The notes under the pieces were generated by a model. That model worked only from the letters and a program-made list of their open reading frames with translations. It made no database searches and was not told the DNA's origin. From the NCBI GenBank assembly GCA_903832205.1, contig CAILAH010000017.1, positions 1 through 35,927 on the forward strand: a stretch of DNA of 35,927 nt, read 5' to 3'. This document shows positions 1 through 6,202 of this stretch, in pieces. The DNA comes from an uncultured Microcaldota archaeon. Lineage in GTDB: Archaea > Micrarchaeota > Micrarchaeia > CAILAH01. Each line of letters starts with the position of its first letter. Positions within the stretch are counted from its first letter, which is position 1. Position numbers and translations under genes: made by a program.

Positions 1-435
1 CTTATCATTATACTTTTGTCCCATTAATGCAAGATTCTTGTTTTCCTTCTCGAAATTATTACTCAATTTAGCGAATTCTACTAAATCTTTTTCGCTTGGA
101 ACATTATTCTTTTCCGACACTCGTTCATGCCACTTGTTTATTGCATCTAATGCAATAGCACGGTTCTCAAATGCATCCTTAAGCTCAGGGGCTTTTTTGT
201 TCAAACTAACTCCCCGTGACTTTTTAGAGTGCGCCTTAACATTCTGACCGTTTTTATTTAATTTATTTGAAAGATCTTTTACTTCTGCTTTTTTTTGCAC
301 TTCTATTTTTGCTTGATTGGCTTCGGTTACTTTTGCAACCTTCATTCCTGTGCCGGCTTTCGCTGAGAGAGTCCTCAAATTCTTAAAAGCATCAGCCTTA
401 CTTACCGGTGCAGCTGCAACCTCTTCTTGATTCAT
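1..435 (-). CDS. Unknown lysine-rich protein, C-terminus cut by window edge
   Basis: An open frame starts at an ATG at 435 and stays open for 145 codons to base 1. The protein therefore continues outside the window, and no stop is visible. The translation begins MNQEEVAAAPVSKADAFKNL, is rich in Lys, Asn and Glu, and has neither a hydrophobic segment nor a cysteine, so it looks soluble or a partly disordered coiled coil. I recognise no family. It lies 9 bases after the stop of the secreted protein at 445-942 and is probably co-transcribed with it. The region is visibly AT-richer than the rest of the window. Choice of start rests on the ATG and tight spacing; an upstream TAGGTG-like site lies in the spacer (446-440 in minus sense). 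Coding status is likely but the function is unknown. Confidence 0.6.
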   Translation of the reverse strand, partial: MNQEEVAAAPVSKADAFKNLRTLSAKAGTGMKVAKVTEANQAKIEVQKKAEVKDLSNKLNKNGQNVKAHSKKSRGVSLNKKAPELKDAFENRAIALDAINKWHERVSEKNNVPSEKDLVEFAKLSNNFEKENKNLALMGQKYNDK

Positions 436-444
436 AATTAACAC

Positions 445-942
445 CTATCTCTTTGACAAAGATGGAGCGCACTCCGTTTCATAGATAGGTTTGCTTTCTT
501 TATAATCCTTACAATCAGTGGCGTTGCCCTTATCGCATCCAGTTTTCATTTCACCAAGTAGCTTTTTCATTCCGTCACAGGCCTCGGCTTTCTTTTTTGC
601 CTCCTCTTGGTACTTCTTCTGTGCCTCTTCTTTGGCGATTCTTGCTACGTCCTCTTCTTTCTTGACCTCAACAATCTTCTTAGCTACGTCTTCAGTTTCT
701 TTTAATTGGCACGAAATATCACTAGACTTGCACTCGGTATTGGCAGGTGCCTTTGCAATAGTAGTCTGTTTAGGTGCCCTGACGGTGTCGTCTGCGAATG
801 CGGGTGAGGAGAAGCCGATGCCGACTGCGAATGCAGCGTAGACTGTGGCCATTCCGAATGCCTTCAAGAACGCGCGTTTTGCCTTATTAGGAGTAGTGAT
901 GTCGTCTTTTCTAATGAGTTTTGCATTTTGTGTTACCGACAT
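445..942 (-). CDS. Exported lysine-rich, cysteine-containing protein of unknown function
   Basis: A 165-residue protein of no family I recognise. The N-terminus has a 27-residue basic n-region, a hydrophobic core at about residues 28-44 and an A-x-A type cleavage site after residue 50 (SSPAFA then DD), so export by Sec or Tat is likely. The mature part has a Lys/Glu-rich helical stretch (about residues 85-125) flanked by six cysteines, which could form disulphides outside the cytoplasm. The open frame extends to a GTG at 951, but AGGTG at 949-953 sits 6 bases before the ATG at 942, so I take 942 as the start. A TATA box lies at 976-985. The long n-region and the SSxAxA cleavage context resemble those of the 590-residue protein at 28473-30245, which suggests the same export route. 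Confidence 0.7.
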   Translation of the reverse strand: MSVTQNAKLIRKDDITTPNKAKRAFLKAFGMATVYAAFAVGIGFSSPAFADDTVRAPKQTTIAKAPANTECKSSDISCQLKETEDVAKKIVEVKKEEDVARIAKEEAQKKYQEEAKKKAEACDGMKKLLGEMKTGCDKGNATDCKDYKESKPIYETECAPSLSKR

Positions 943-975
943 TACCCACACCTATATACCATTGCTCATTGATTG

Positions 976-985
976 TATTTAAATA
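976..985 (-). promoter_or_regulatory. TATA box for the exported protein at 445-942
   Basis: The minus strand reads ATATTTAAAT here, 34-43 bases before the ATG at 942. Transcription would start near 955-950 and leave a short leader that contains the AGGTG ribosome-binding site. Confidence 0.5.
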
Positions 986-1025
986 TGACGATTAGCATTT
1001 ACCATATTGGTGGAGCCTTTATAAA

Positions 1026-1439
1026 TCAGACGTCGAACAGAACGCGTAGGGTAGTTGGGCCTGTTTTTGACTTCGAGAGCAGGAATTCGTGGAAGGTGAC
1101 TGCCTTCACCTGGAGACGAGCCTTGCCGTCGGATAGGGAGAGCTCTACGACGGCCTTATGGGCCTTCTCATCCAGGGAAACTACCTTCAGAGAGATGCCA
1201 ATTTTCGACTGTGAATCCATCTCGGCAAGCACGCGGGTAAAGACGTTGATTACCAGGTCCTGGGTATCGATTCCGGACTCGGAAAACTTGACCTTTACGG
1301 GATTAGACGAAACTGAAGATGTTGAAGAAATAGAGTGAAAAAGGCCCTCAGCGACAGACTCGACAGCTTCGGGAAAGGAGTGTCCGCTCCCTTCTATCAG
1401 CAGGTCGCTCCTGTGCTCAAGGTACCTGTAAGAAGGCAT
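1026..1439 (-). CDS. Archease, activator of tRNA ligase RtcB
   Basis: This 137-residue protein matches archease in length and motifs: the N-terminal YRYLEHRSDLLIEG (family form Y-x-x-x-x-H-T-x-D), the KAVTFHEFLL segment near residue 112, and a C-terminus ending LRVLFDV. D12 and D136 correspond to the conserved acidic metal-binding residues of the family. Archease speeds guanylylation and turnover of RtcB, the 3'-phosphate RNA ligase that joins tRNA exons; rtcB is in this window at 6203-7660, but not adjacent. It follows P1 by 32 bases, and an AT-rich stretch at 1456-1468 could be its own TATA box about 22 bases before the ATG, giving a leaderless start. Family assignment is firm. Confidence 0.92.
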   Translation of the reverse strand: MPSYRYLEHRSDLLIEGSGHSFPEAVESVAEGLFHSISSTSSVSSNPVKVKFSESGIDTQDLVINVFTRVLAEMDSQSKIGISLKVVSLDEKAHKAVVELSLSDGKARLQVKAVTFHEFLLSKSKTGPTTLRVLFDV

Positions 1440-1471
1440 AGGAGTAATTGGAGGGATAATAAATAAAACCC

Positions 1472-1771
1472 TCAGCCAAAGAGATTAGCCAAGCCTGCTG
1501 CTGCCTCTTCTTCCTTCTTCTCCTCGGACTTCTCGTCCTTCTTCTCTTCCTTTGCTGCGGCTGCTGGTGCTGCTGCAACTGGTGCGGCTGCTGCCATGGC
1601 GGCATTCTTGAGTGCCTCCTCGATGTTCACGCCGTCAAGTGCGGAAACGAGCGCCTCAATCTTCGCGCCGTTGGCCTCAATGCCAGCTGCCTTAAGAACG
1701 CTTGCGACGTTCTCCTTGGTTATATCCTTCTTTGCGCTGTGTAATAGAAGCGCTGCGTATACATATTCCAT
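1472..1771 (-). CDS. rpl12: Ribosomal stalk protein P1 (archaeal L12)
   Basis: A 99-residue archaeal/eukaryotic-type P1 protein. Residues 1-58 form the helical dimerisation domain ([20 protein letters not shown] and onward). Residues 59-75 are an Ala/Pro hinge, followed by a Lys/Glu-rich stretch and the conserved stalk tail ending GLANLFG, which recruits translational GTPases. GGAGGTTGA at 1777-1785 is its ribosome-binding site and lies inside the last codons and stop of P0, so the two genes are translationally linked. It is the third gene of the L1-P0-P1 operon and is followed by archease. Confidence 0.97.
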   Translation of the reverse strand: MEYVYAALLLHSAKKDITKENVASVLKAAGIEANGAKIEALVSALDGVNIEEALKNAAMAAAAPVAAAPAAAAKEEKKDEKSEEKKEEEAAAGLANLFG

Positions 1772-1776
1772 CTATC

Positions 1777-2640
1777 TCAACCTCCAATTTTAGACTCGAG
1801 GGCTTTGGCATGTGCCGCCGCCTTCGCCAATATCAGGTCCAGAACCTCCTTCTCGGGGAACGAGCTCTCAACCGCCAGGGCGCGCGCATTCCTGTGCGCC
1901 TTGGTTATGAGGAGCTTCATATTGCCCTTCGTCGGATAGGCCACCTCCACGGAGAGCGCTCTTGCATCTACGAACGCTTTCACGAGCCTGTCGAGGTACG
2001 CCTTCTCGTCCACGTCAAGCACATCAGACGCGTAGAGCATGCCTGCGCGGAGCGCATAGGTCATCTCAACGCCAATGTCGAACGGCTTTATGTCGAGTTT
2101 CTGGAGTATTTTCGCAACACCATCTTTGATCGGCTCCCCTTTCTTCACGATGGTCTTGTCCTTTGATATGTGAATCTTGCCGCCCGTGATTTTCACGTCA
2201 AGGCCGGCCTGCTTGAACTCTGAGAGAATGGGTCCCGCGGGGAACTGCGTCTCGCCTGCAGGGATTACGAGATCCATGGGCGAAATCTGCCCCGACTTGG
2301 CATATGCCAGGCCCCTGCTCCTCTTGAGCTCCCTGAACAGCTTGAACGGGTCCGTGTTGGAGAGAATCACTCCGTATGGGCCCTTCTGCTCCGTGAGTAT
2401 ATGTTCGAGCTTAGCCTTCTTGAGCGCCCTGTCAAGCACTGTGCCCTTGGCCATCCTGAACTCGGCCTGGCCGCGCAGCTTTGACTTTGCCCTCTGCAAA
2501 TAGCGTGCGGGCAGGTTGGTGAGGCTGAACAATGCAACCACGGAATACTTGGAAATCTCCTTTGCCAGCTTCTCTACCTGCTGCTCCTTCTCGAGCCTTG
2601 CAGCGCTCTTCTTTGTTTGTGATAGTTTCTTCCTTGGCAT
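1777..2640 (-). CDS. rpl10: Ribosomal stalk protein P0 (archaeal L10), lacking the acidic tail
   Basis: A 287-residue archaeal L10/P0. Residues 1-105 are the rRNA-binding L10 domain and residues 106-180 the insertion domain (the segment with ISPMDLVIPAGETQFPAGP). Residues about 200-287 are the helical spine that holds P1 dimers. The protein ends at AKALESKIGG. Archaeal P0 proteins usually run to about 330-340 residues, with an Ala hinge, a charged stretch and a GLxxLFG tail like that of P1; here that tail is absent, while neighbouring P1 keeps it. The start ATG at 2640 has GGGTGATC directly upstream, overlapping the stop of L1, so translation is coupled. Confidence 0.96.
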   Translation of the reverse strand: MPRKKLSQTKKSAARLEKEQQVEKLAKEISKYSVVALFSLTNLPARYLQRAKSKLRGQAEFRMAKGTVLDRALKKAKLEHILTEQKGPYGVILSNTDPFKLFRELKRSRGLAYAKSGQISPMDLVIPAGETQFPAGPILSEFKQAGLDVKITGGKIHISKDKTIVKKGEPIKDGVAKILQKLDIKPFDIGVEMTYALRAGMLYASDVLDVDEKAYLDRLVKAFVDARALSVEVAYPTKGNMKLLITKAHRNARALAVESSFPEKEVLDLILAKAAAHAKALESKIGG

Positions 2641-2644
2641 GAGA

Positions 2645-3280
2645 TCACCCTATCTTCTTCGGAGAGCCCATCGTAAGCTTTAGGCAGACATTCTTGATGC
2701 CCGATTCCGAAACCTTGCCCCTCACCACATCCAATACGACGGATATGTTTTCCAATAAGTCTTCCTGGGACATATTCTCCGTCCCGACCGCCACGTTAAT
2801 CACGGGCATGTATTTGCCCCTTGAGCGTAATATGACGGTCCTGCGCGCCTTGTTGATAATATCCTCGAACTTGCCGACGAACGGCTTGGGCATCTTGCCC
2901 CTTGCGCCGAGCACCGCACCCAGGGACTTACCTATGTTGGCCATGAGCTTTGGCTCTGCGAGGAATGTGTACTCATTTGCGAGCTTCTTGAGCTCGAGCT
3001 TGCTCTTTGCGTATTTCTCGATTGAGTCGCTTCCGAGGATGAGGTCTGCACCCGCCTTCTTGGCTTCCGTGCCGCCCTGGCCGTCTGCGAACACCGCAAC
3101 CTTTATGGGCTTGCCCCTGCCTTTGGGTAGTGGAACCTCAAGGTTCAGCCTGTTTTCTGGCTTGTTAAAATCAATGCCCCTAAAATTAATGCTCAGGTCA
3201 ACGGTCTGGGGGAATTTCCTCGAGCCCTTTCCCTTGAGCACTTCATCCAATGCCGCTTTTAGTGATTTGTTGTCGATCAT
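2645..3280 (-). CDS. rpl1: Ribosomal protein L1
   Basis: A 211-residue archaeal L1, the L1-stalk protein of the large subunit. Typical landmarks are KGRGKPIKVAVFADGQG near residue 60, the LMANIGKSLGAVLGARGKMP segment near residue 115 (domain II and hinge), and the C-terminal LTMGSPKKIG. It is first in the L1-P0-P1 operon. The L11 gene that often precedes L1 is not here. A TATA box at 3338-3346 would give a leader of about 35 bases. That leader contains a 5-bp hairpin touching the GGAGG ribosome-binding site (3289-3293). L1 represses its own translation in several archaea by binding its mRNA, so this is a candidate control site. Confidence 0.97.
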   Translation of the reverse strand: MIDNKSLKAALDEVLKGKGSRKFPQTVDLSINFRGIDFNKPENRLNLEVPLPKGRGKPIKVAVFADGQGGTEAKKAGADLILGSDSIEKYAKSKLELKKLANEYTFLAEPKLMANIGKSLGAVLGARGKMPKPFVGKFEDIINKARRTVILRSRGKYMPVINVAVGTENMSQEDLLENISVVLDVVRGKVSESGIKNVCLKLTMGSPKKIG

Positions 3281-3292
3281 GTAATTATCCTC

Positions 3293-3305
3293 CCGCCTCA
3301 GGCGG
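3293..3305 (-). promoter_or_regulatory. Hairpin next to the L1 ribosome-binding site
   Basis: CCGCC at 3293-3297 and GGCGG at 3301-3305 are perfect inverted repeats around a 3-base loop. In the minus-strand mRNA the 3' arm shares one base with GGAGG (3289-3293), so the folded hairpin abuts the Shine-Dalgarno site of the L1 gene. A role in L1 autoregulation is inferred. Confidence 0.4.
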
Positions 3306-3337
3306 TAATGACGGATGTGTTCATTAAAAGGGGCAAA

Positions 3338-3346
3338 TTATATAAA
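3338..3346 (-). promoter_or_regulatory. TATA box of the L1-P0-P1-archease operon
   Basis: The minus strand reads TTTATATAA, 58-66 bases before the L1 ATG. Transcription would start near 3315 and produce the hairpin-containing leader. Confidence 0.55.
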
Positions 3347-3381
3347 CCTTGTTGGGTTTCTGCGTGAGAGAACCGACGCAA

Positions 3382-3417
3382 GGGCGGGCATTCGGGGGAA
3401 GGGGCGGGAAAGGGAGG
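3382..3417 (+). other. G-tract cluster between divergent promoters
   Basis: Six runs of three or more G lie within 36 bases on the plus strand, separated by 1-6 bases, with only three C. This satisfies the usual G-quadruplex pattern. It lies between the L1 TATA box and the DRG TATA box. Confidence 0.5.
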
Positions 3418-3432
3418 TATAAGCGCTTCTGG

Positions 3433-3440
3433 TTTTTATA
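3433..3440 (+). promoter_or_regulatory. TATA box of the DRG GTPase gene
   Basis: TTTTTATA lies 25-32 bases before the ATG at 3465. The transcript would therefore start at or next to the ATG, a leaderless mRNA. Confidence 0.55.
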
Positions 3441-3464
3441 CCTTGGTTTCTAATTATCAACACC

Positions 3465-4556
3465 ATGGGCATTCAGGAGAAGATAAGGGAGATAGAGGAT
3501 GAGATAAGGGGCACCCAGCACAACAAGGCCACTGAGCACCATATCGGGCTGTTGAAGGCGAAGATTGCAAAATTGAAGGCGCAGGCCATTTCATCGAAGA
3601 AGGGTGGAGGCGGCGGAGGAGGCGGGTTCGACGTCAAGAGGGGCGGGGATGCAAGGGTCGCGCTCATCGGCTATCCGTCCACGGGTAAATCAACTTTACT
3701 GGGAAAAGTCACAAAGGCAAAATCAAAGACGGCTGCCTATGCATTTACCACGCTTGATGTGGTTCCTGGCCTGATTGAGTACAAGGGTGCAAAAATCCAG
3801 CTGCTTGACTTGCCTGGTATTTTAAGGGGCGCATCAAAAGGAAGCGGAAGGGGCAAGGAAGTGCTTGCGGTTGCGAGGAGTGCGGACCTGGTTGTGATAT
3901 TTGTTGACGTTTTCAACCCCGAGTTTAACGGGCTTATTGAGGAATTGAGCGATGTGGGCGTAAGGCTGGATATGAAGGCGCCGGATATAATGATTAAGAA
4001 AAGGGAGATGGGCGGGATCAGCGTAAACAGGACCGTGCCCACACCGCACCTTGATGATAAGATGATTGTGGACATACTGGGCGTTTACGGGATACACAGT
4101 GCGGACGTAATCATAAGGCAAAATGTCACCACCGATGATTTTATCGACGTGATTGTGGGAAACAGGGTGTATTCAAAATCATTGAGGGTCGTCAACAAGA
4201 CGGATTTGGTGAATGCGAAATACCTGGAAGCGCTCAGGCACAACAACGGCGAGTTCCTTGCCATGGCCGCTGAATCGGGAAAAGGGGTTGAGGAGTTCAA
4301 GGAGAAATTGTTCCAGAAGCTGGACCTCATCAGGGTTTACACACAGTCCAGGTTTGAGGGAGCGAATTTCGATGAGCCGCTTGTGATTAAGAGCGGGTCC
4401 ACCATAGAAGATGTGTGCATCTCAATCCACAGGGACTTGAGGAAGAATTTCAAGTATGCGATCGTTACTGGGCCGAGCGCAAAGTTCAGGAGCCAGCGGG
4501 TCGGGCTCAGCCACGTGTTGATGGACAAGGATGTAATACAGATTTTTGCAAGATAG
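3465..4556 (+). CDS. DRG-family GTPase
   Basis: A 363-residue member of the DRG (developmentally regulated GTP-binding protein) branch of Obg-like GTPases, conserved in archaea and eukaryotes and linked to ribosomes. Order: N-terminal helical region (1-47), the Gly-run linker typical of DRGs (about 48-54), G1 GYPSTGKST (about 69-77), the FTTLDVVPG switch (G2), DLPG (G3, about 109), NKTD (G4, near 243), an AAESGKG G5-like motif, and a C-terminal TGS domain (about 293-363) ending VIQIFAR. The S5D2L insert lies inside the G domain. Length and domain order are normal for DRG. The start is leaderless. The permease follows after 12 bases on the same strand. Confidence 0.95.
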   Translation: MGIQEKIREIEDEIRGTQHNKATEHHIGLLKAKIAKLKAQAISSKKGGGGGGGGFDVKRGGDARVALIGYPSTGKSTLLGKVTKAKSKTAAYAFTTLDVVPGLIEYKGAKIQLLDLPGILRGASKGSGRGKEVLAVARSADLVVIFVDVFNPEFNGLIEELSDVGVRLDMKAPDIMIKKREMGGISVNRTVPTPHLDDKMIVDILGVYGIHSADVIIRQNVTTDDFIDVIVGNRVYSKSLRVVNKTDLVNAKYLEALRHNNGEFLAMAAESGKGVEEFKEKLFQKLDLIRVYTQSRFEGANFDEPLVIKSGSTIEDVCISIHRDLRKNFKYAIVTGPSAKFRSQRVGLSHVLMDKDVIQIFAR

Positions 4557-4568
4557 AGGCATGTAAGC

Positions 4569-5534
4569 ATGGACGTGTTTGAGCAGTTTGGCGAGTGGGT
4601 ATCGCATGATATTCTTAGGCTTGCGCCCGCAGAGCACCTTGGAGAGGCGGTAAGCTTTTTTGCAGGAGACATCGTAAAGGTTACCCTGCTGCTCGCAGTG
4701 ATGGTTTTCATTGTGGCAATCATAAGGACGTATGTAACCCCGAAGAGAATCAAAAAAATGCTGGGAGGGAGCAAGGAAGGCATTGGAAATGTCCTTGCGG
4801 CATTGCTCGGTGTGCCAACGCCGTTCTGCTCCTGTTCCGCAGTCCCATTATTCATCGGGCTCGTTGAGTCCGGCGTTCCGCTGGGAGTCACATTCTCATT
4901 TCTCATAGCATCGCCAATGGTGAACGAGGTTGCAATTGCAATGCTGCTTGGGCTTGTTGGATGGCAGGTCACGCTAATCTACATATTAAGCGGGCTTACC
5001 ATTGCTATTGTTGCGGGCATTGTGATAGGCCGCCTGGGGCTTGAGAAAGAGGTTGAGGATTTTGCGTACAGGATGCACGTGACCAACAGGCGCACAAAGA
5101 AAAACATGAAAGCAAAAGACAGGATTAAATTCGCAATGCAGGAGACCAGGGAAATTGTGAGCAAGGTGTTCCCGTACATTGCGGCAGGAATCGCCCTGGG
5201 GGCATTCATTCACGGTTATGTGCCGGTCGGTTTCCTATCGGATATTGCCGGCAAGGATAATGCGCTTGCAGTTCCAATTGCAGTTCTTATTGGAATACCG
5301 CTCTATTCAAATGCCGCGGGCGTTATACCCATAGTGCAGGCCCTCATGTCCAAAGGAATGGCGCTGGGGACCGCGCTGGCATTCATGATGAGCGTCACCG
5401 CGCTGTCGCTCCCGGAAATGATAATACTTAGAAAAGTACTGAAGCCAAAACTGATTTTCATATTCGCGGCAATATTATTCCTGTGCATAACCGCAACCGG
5501 GCTTCTCTTTAATTTCATACTTTCGGGTGTTTGA
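4569..5534 (+). CDS. DUF318/ArsP-like permease
   Basis: A 321-residue polytopic membrane protein of the DUF318 (ArsP/YraQ) permease family. It has two similar halves of about four helices each, joined by a basic cytoplasmic loop (about residues 160-195). The first half has the diagnostic GVPTPFCSCSAVPLFIGLVE segment, with its CSC motif near residue 88, followed by FLIASPMVNEVA. The second half has GIPLYSNAAGVIPI. Family members export organoarsenicals or are predicted permeases of unknown substrate; the substrate here cannot be read from sequence, and no arsenic gene is nearby. It follows the DRG gene closely and converges on trmI. Confidence 0.85.
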   Translation: MDVFEQFGEWVSHDILRLAPAEHLGEAVSFFAGDIVKVTLLLAVMVFIVAIIRTYVTPKRIKKMLGGSKEGIGNVLAALLGVPTPFCSCSAVPLFIGLVESGVPLGVTFSFLIASPMVNEVAIAMLLGLVGWQVTLIYILSGLTIAIVAGIVIGRLGLEKEVEDFAYRMHVTNRRTKKNMKAKDRIKFAMQETREIVSKVFPYIAAGIALGAFIHGYVPVGFLSDIAGKDNALAVPIAVLIGIPLYSNAAGVIPIVQALMSKGMALGTALAFMMSVTALSLPEMIILRKVLKPKLIFIFAAILFLCITATGLLFNFILSGV

Positions 5535-5549
5535 GCTCTTTACATCAAG

Positions 5550-6119
5550 TTATTTCTTTGCAAACGTCAGGTAGCCGGTGTGCACCATGCCAAAGTTGTC
5601 TGGCCTGCATCCGAAATCCCTTATTGTGTAGTGCGTTACGTTCGAGGTTATGGTGAACACCTGCCTGAAGAGCTTTGAGCACTCAAGCGAGAACTCCTTT
5701 GCCTGCTCGATGTTGGGGCAGTAGCTCACGAGCCAGCCGCCATTCTTAATGCGCGGATGCATTTGCGGGATGAGCAGATTGGAGCCCTTGAAATCTAGGA
5801 ATATTAAATCAAGGTTATCCTGGTCAAGCGCGGACATCTCCTCGTTCTTGAGAGTGACGTTCTCAAGCTTGAGACGCTGTACGTTTGCAAGCGCAACCTT
5901 GTAATGCTCCTCGCGGTTCTCATAGGAATAGACGTGCTTCGCGATGCGCGCGAGCTGGACGGTCATGAATCCAGTGCCGGCACCTGCCTCCGCAACAATA
6001 GAATCCTTGCCAATGCCGGTATAGGCAACCACTGCGCCAAAATCCTTGGGCAGGACAACCGCGGCACCGCGGCTCAATTTCATAAGGTCTTCAGGTATTT
6101 CATTAAAGAACTCTGGCAT
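5550..6119 (-). CDS. TrmI-like tRNA (adenine-N1) methyltransferase, short form
   Basis: A 189-residue SAM-dependent methyltransferase of the TrmI family, which makes m1A at positions 57/58 of the tRNA T-loop in archaea. VVLPKDFGAVVAYTGIG leads into SAM motif I EAGAGTGFMT (residues 44-53), then YENREEHYKVALANV and the LDFKG motif IV. The frame stays open to 6197, but GGAGGTGG at 6125-6132 lies 5-6 bases before the ATG at 6119 (MPEFFNEIP), so I take that start. TrmI is usually about 250 residues with an N-terminal beta domain; here most of that domain is missing. It follows rtcB on the same strand after 83 bases containing two hairpins. Its predicted target is the loop that carries introns in both tRNA genes of this window. 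Confidence 0.8.
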   Translation of the reverse strand: MPEFFNEIPEDLMKLSRGAAVVLPKDFGAVVAYTGIGKDSIVAEAGAGTGFMTVQLARIAKHVYSYENREEHYKVALANVQRLKLENVTLKNEEMSALDQDNLDLIFLDFKGSNLLIPQMHPRIKNGGWLVSYCPNIEQAKEFSLECSKLFRQVFTITSNVTHYTIRDFGCRPDNFGMVHTGYLTFAKK

Positions 6120-6132
6120 TCGTAGCCACCTC

Positions 6133-6155
6133 CTAGGGGCAGATTCCTCCCCTAG
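6133..6155 (-). promoter_or_regulatory. Leader hairpin before trmI
   Basis: CTAGGGG (6133-6139) and CCCCTAG (6149-6155) are perfect 7-bp inverted repeats around 9 bases. In the minus-strand mRNA the hairpin ends against the GGAGGTGG ribosome-binding site of trmI, so it could modulate its exposure. Confidence 0.4.
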
Positions 6156-6166
6156 AACCCCTGATA

Positions 6167-6188
6167 GTTTTTTGCCAAGGCAAAAAAC
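6167..6188. repeat. 10-bp hairpin with TTTTGCC/GGCAAAA arms
   Basis: GTTTTTTGCC at 6167-6176 and GGCAAAAAAC at 6179-6188 form a perfect 10-bp stem with a 2-base loop. It lies between the stop of rtcB and the start of trmI. It resembles the hairpin at 16126-16145. It could act as a processing or attenuation site between the two genes. Confidence 0.55.
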
Positions 6189-6202
6189 ACAGGGCATTAA
6201 TA

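Noticed and set aside
1702-2166. 154-codon plus-strand frame opposite P0 and P1
   Set aside because: A shadow of two certain ribosomal protein genes.
4569-5534. Arsenic-resistance operon
   Set aside because: The permease is ArsP-like by family only; no arsR, arsC or arsM gene is nearby.
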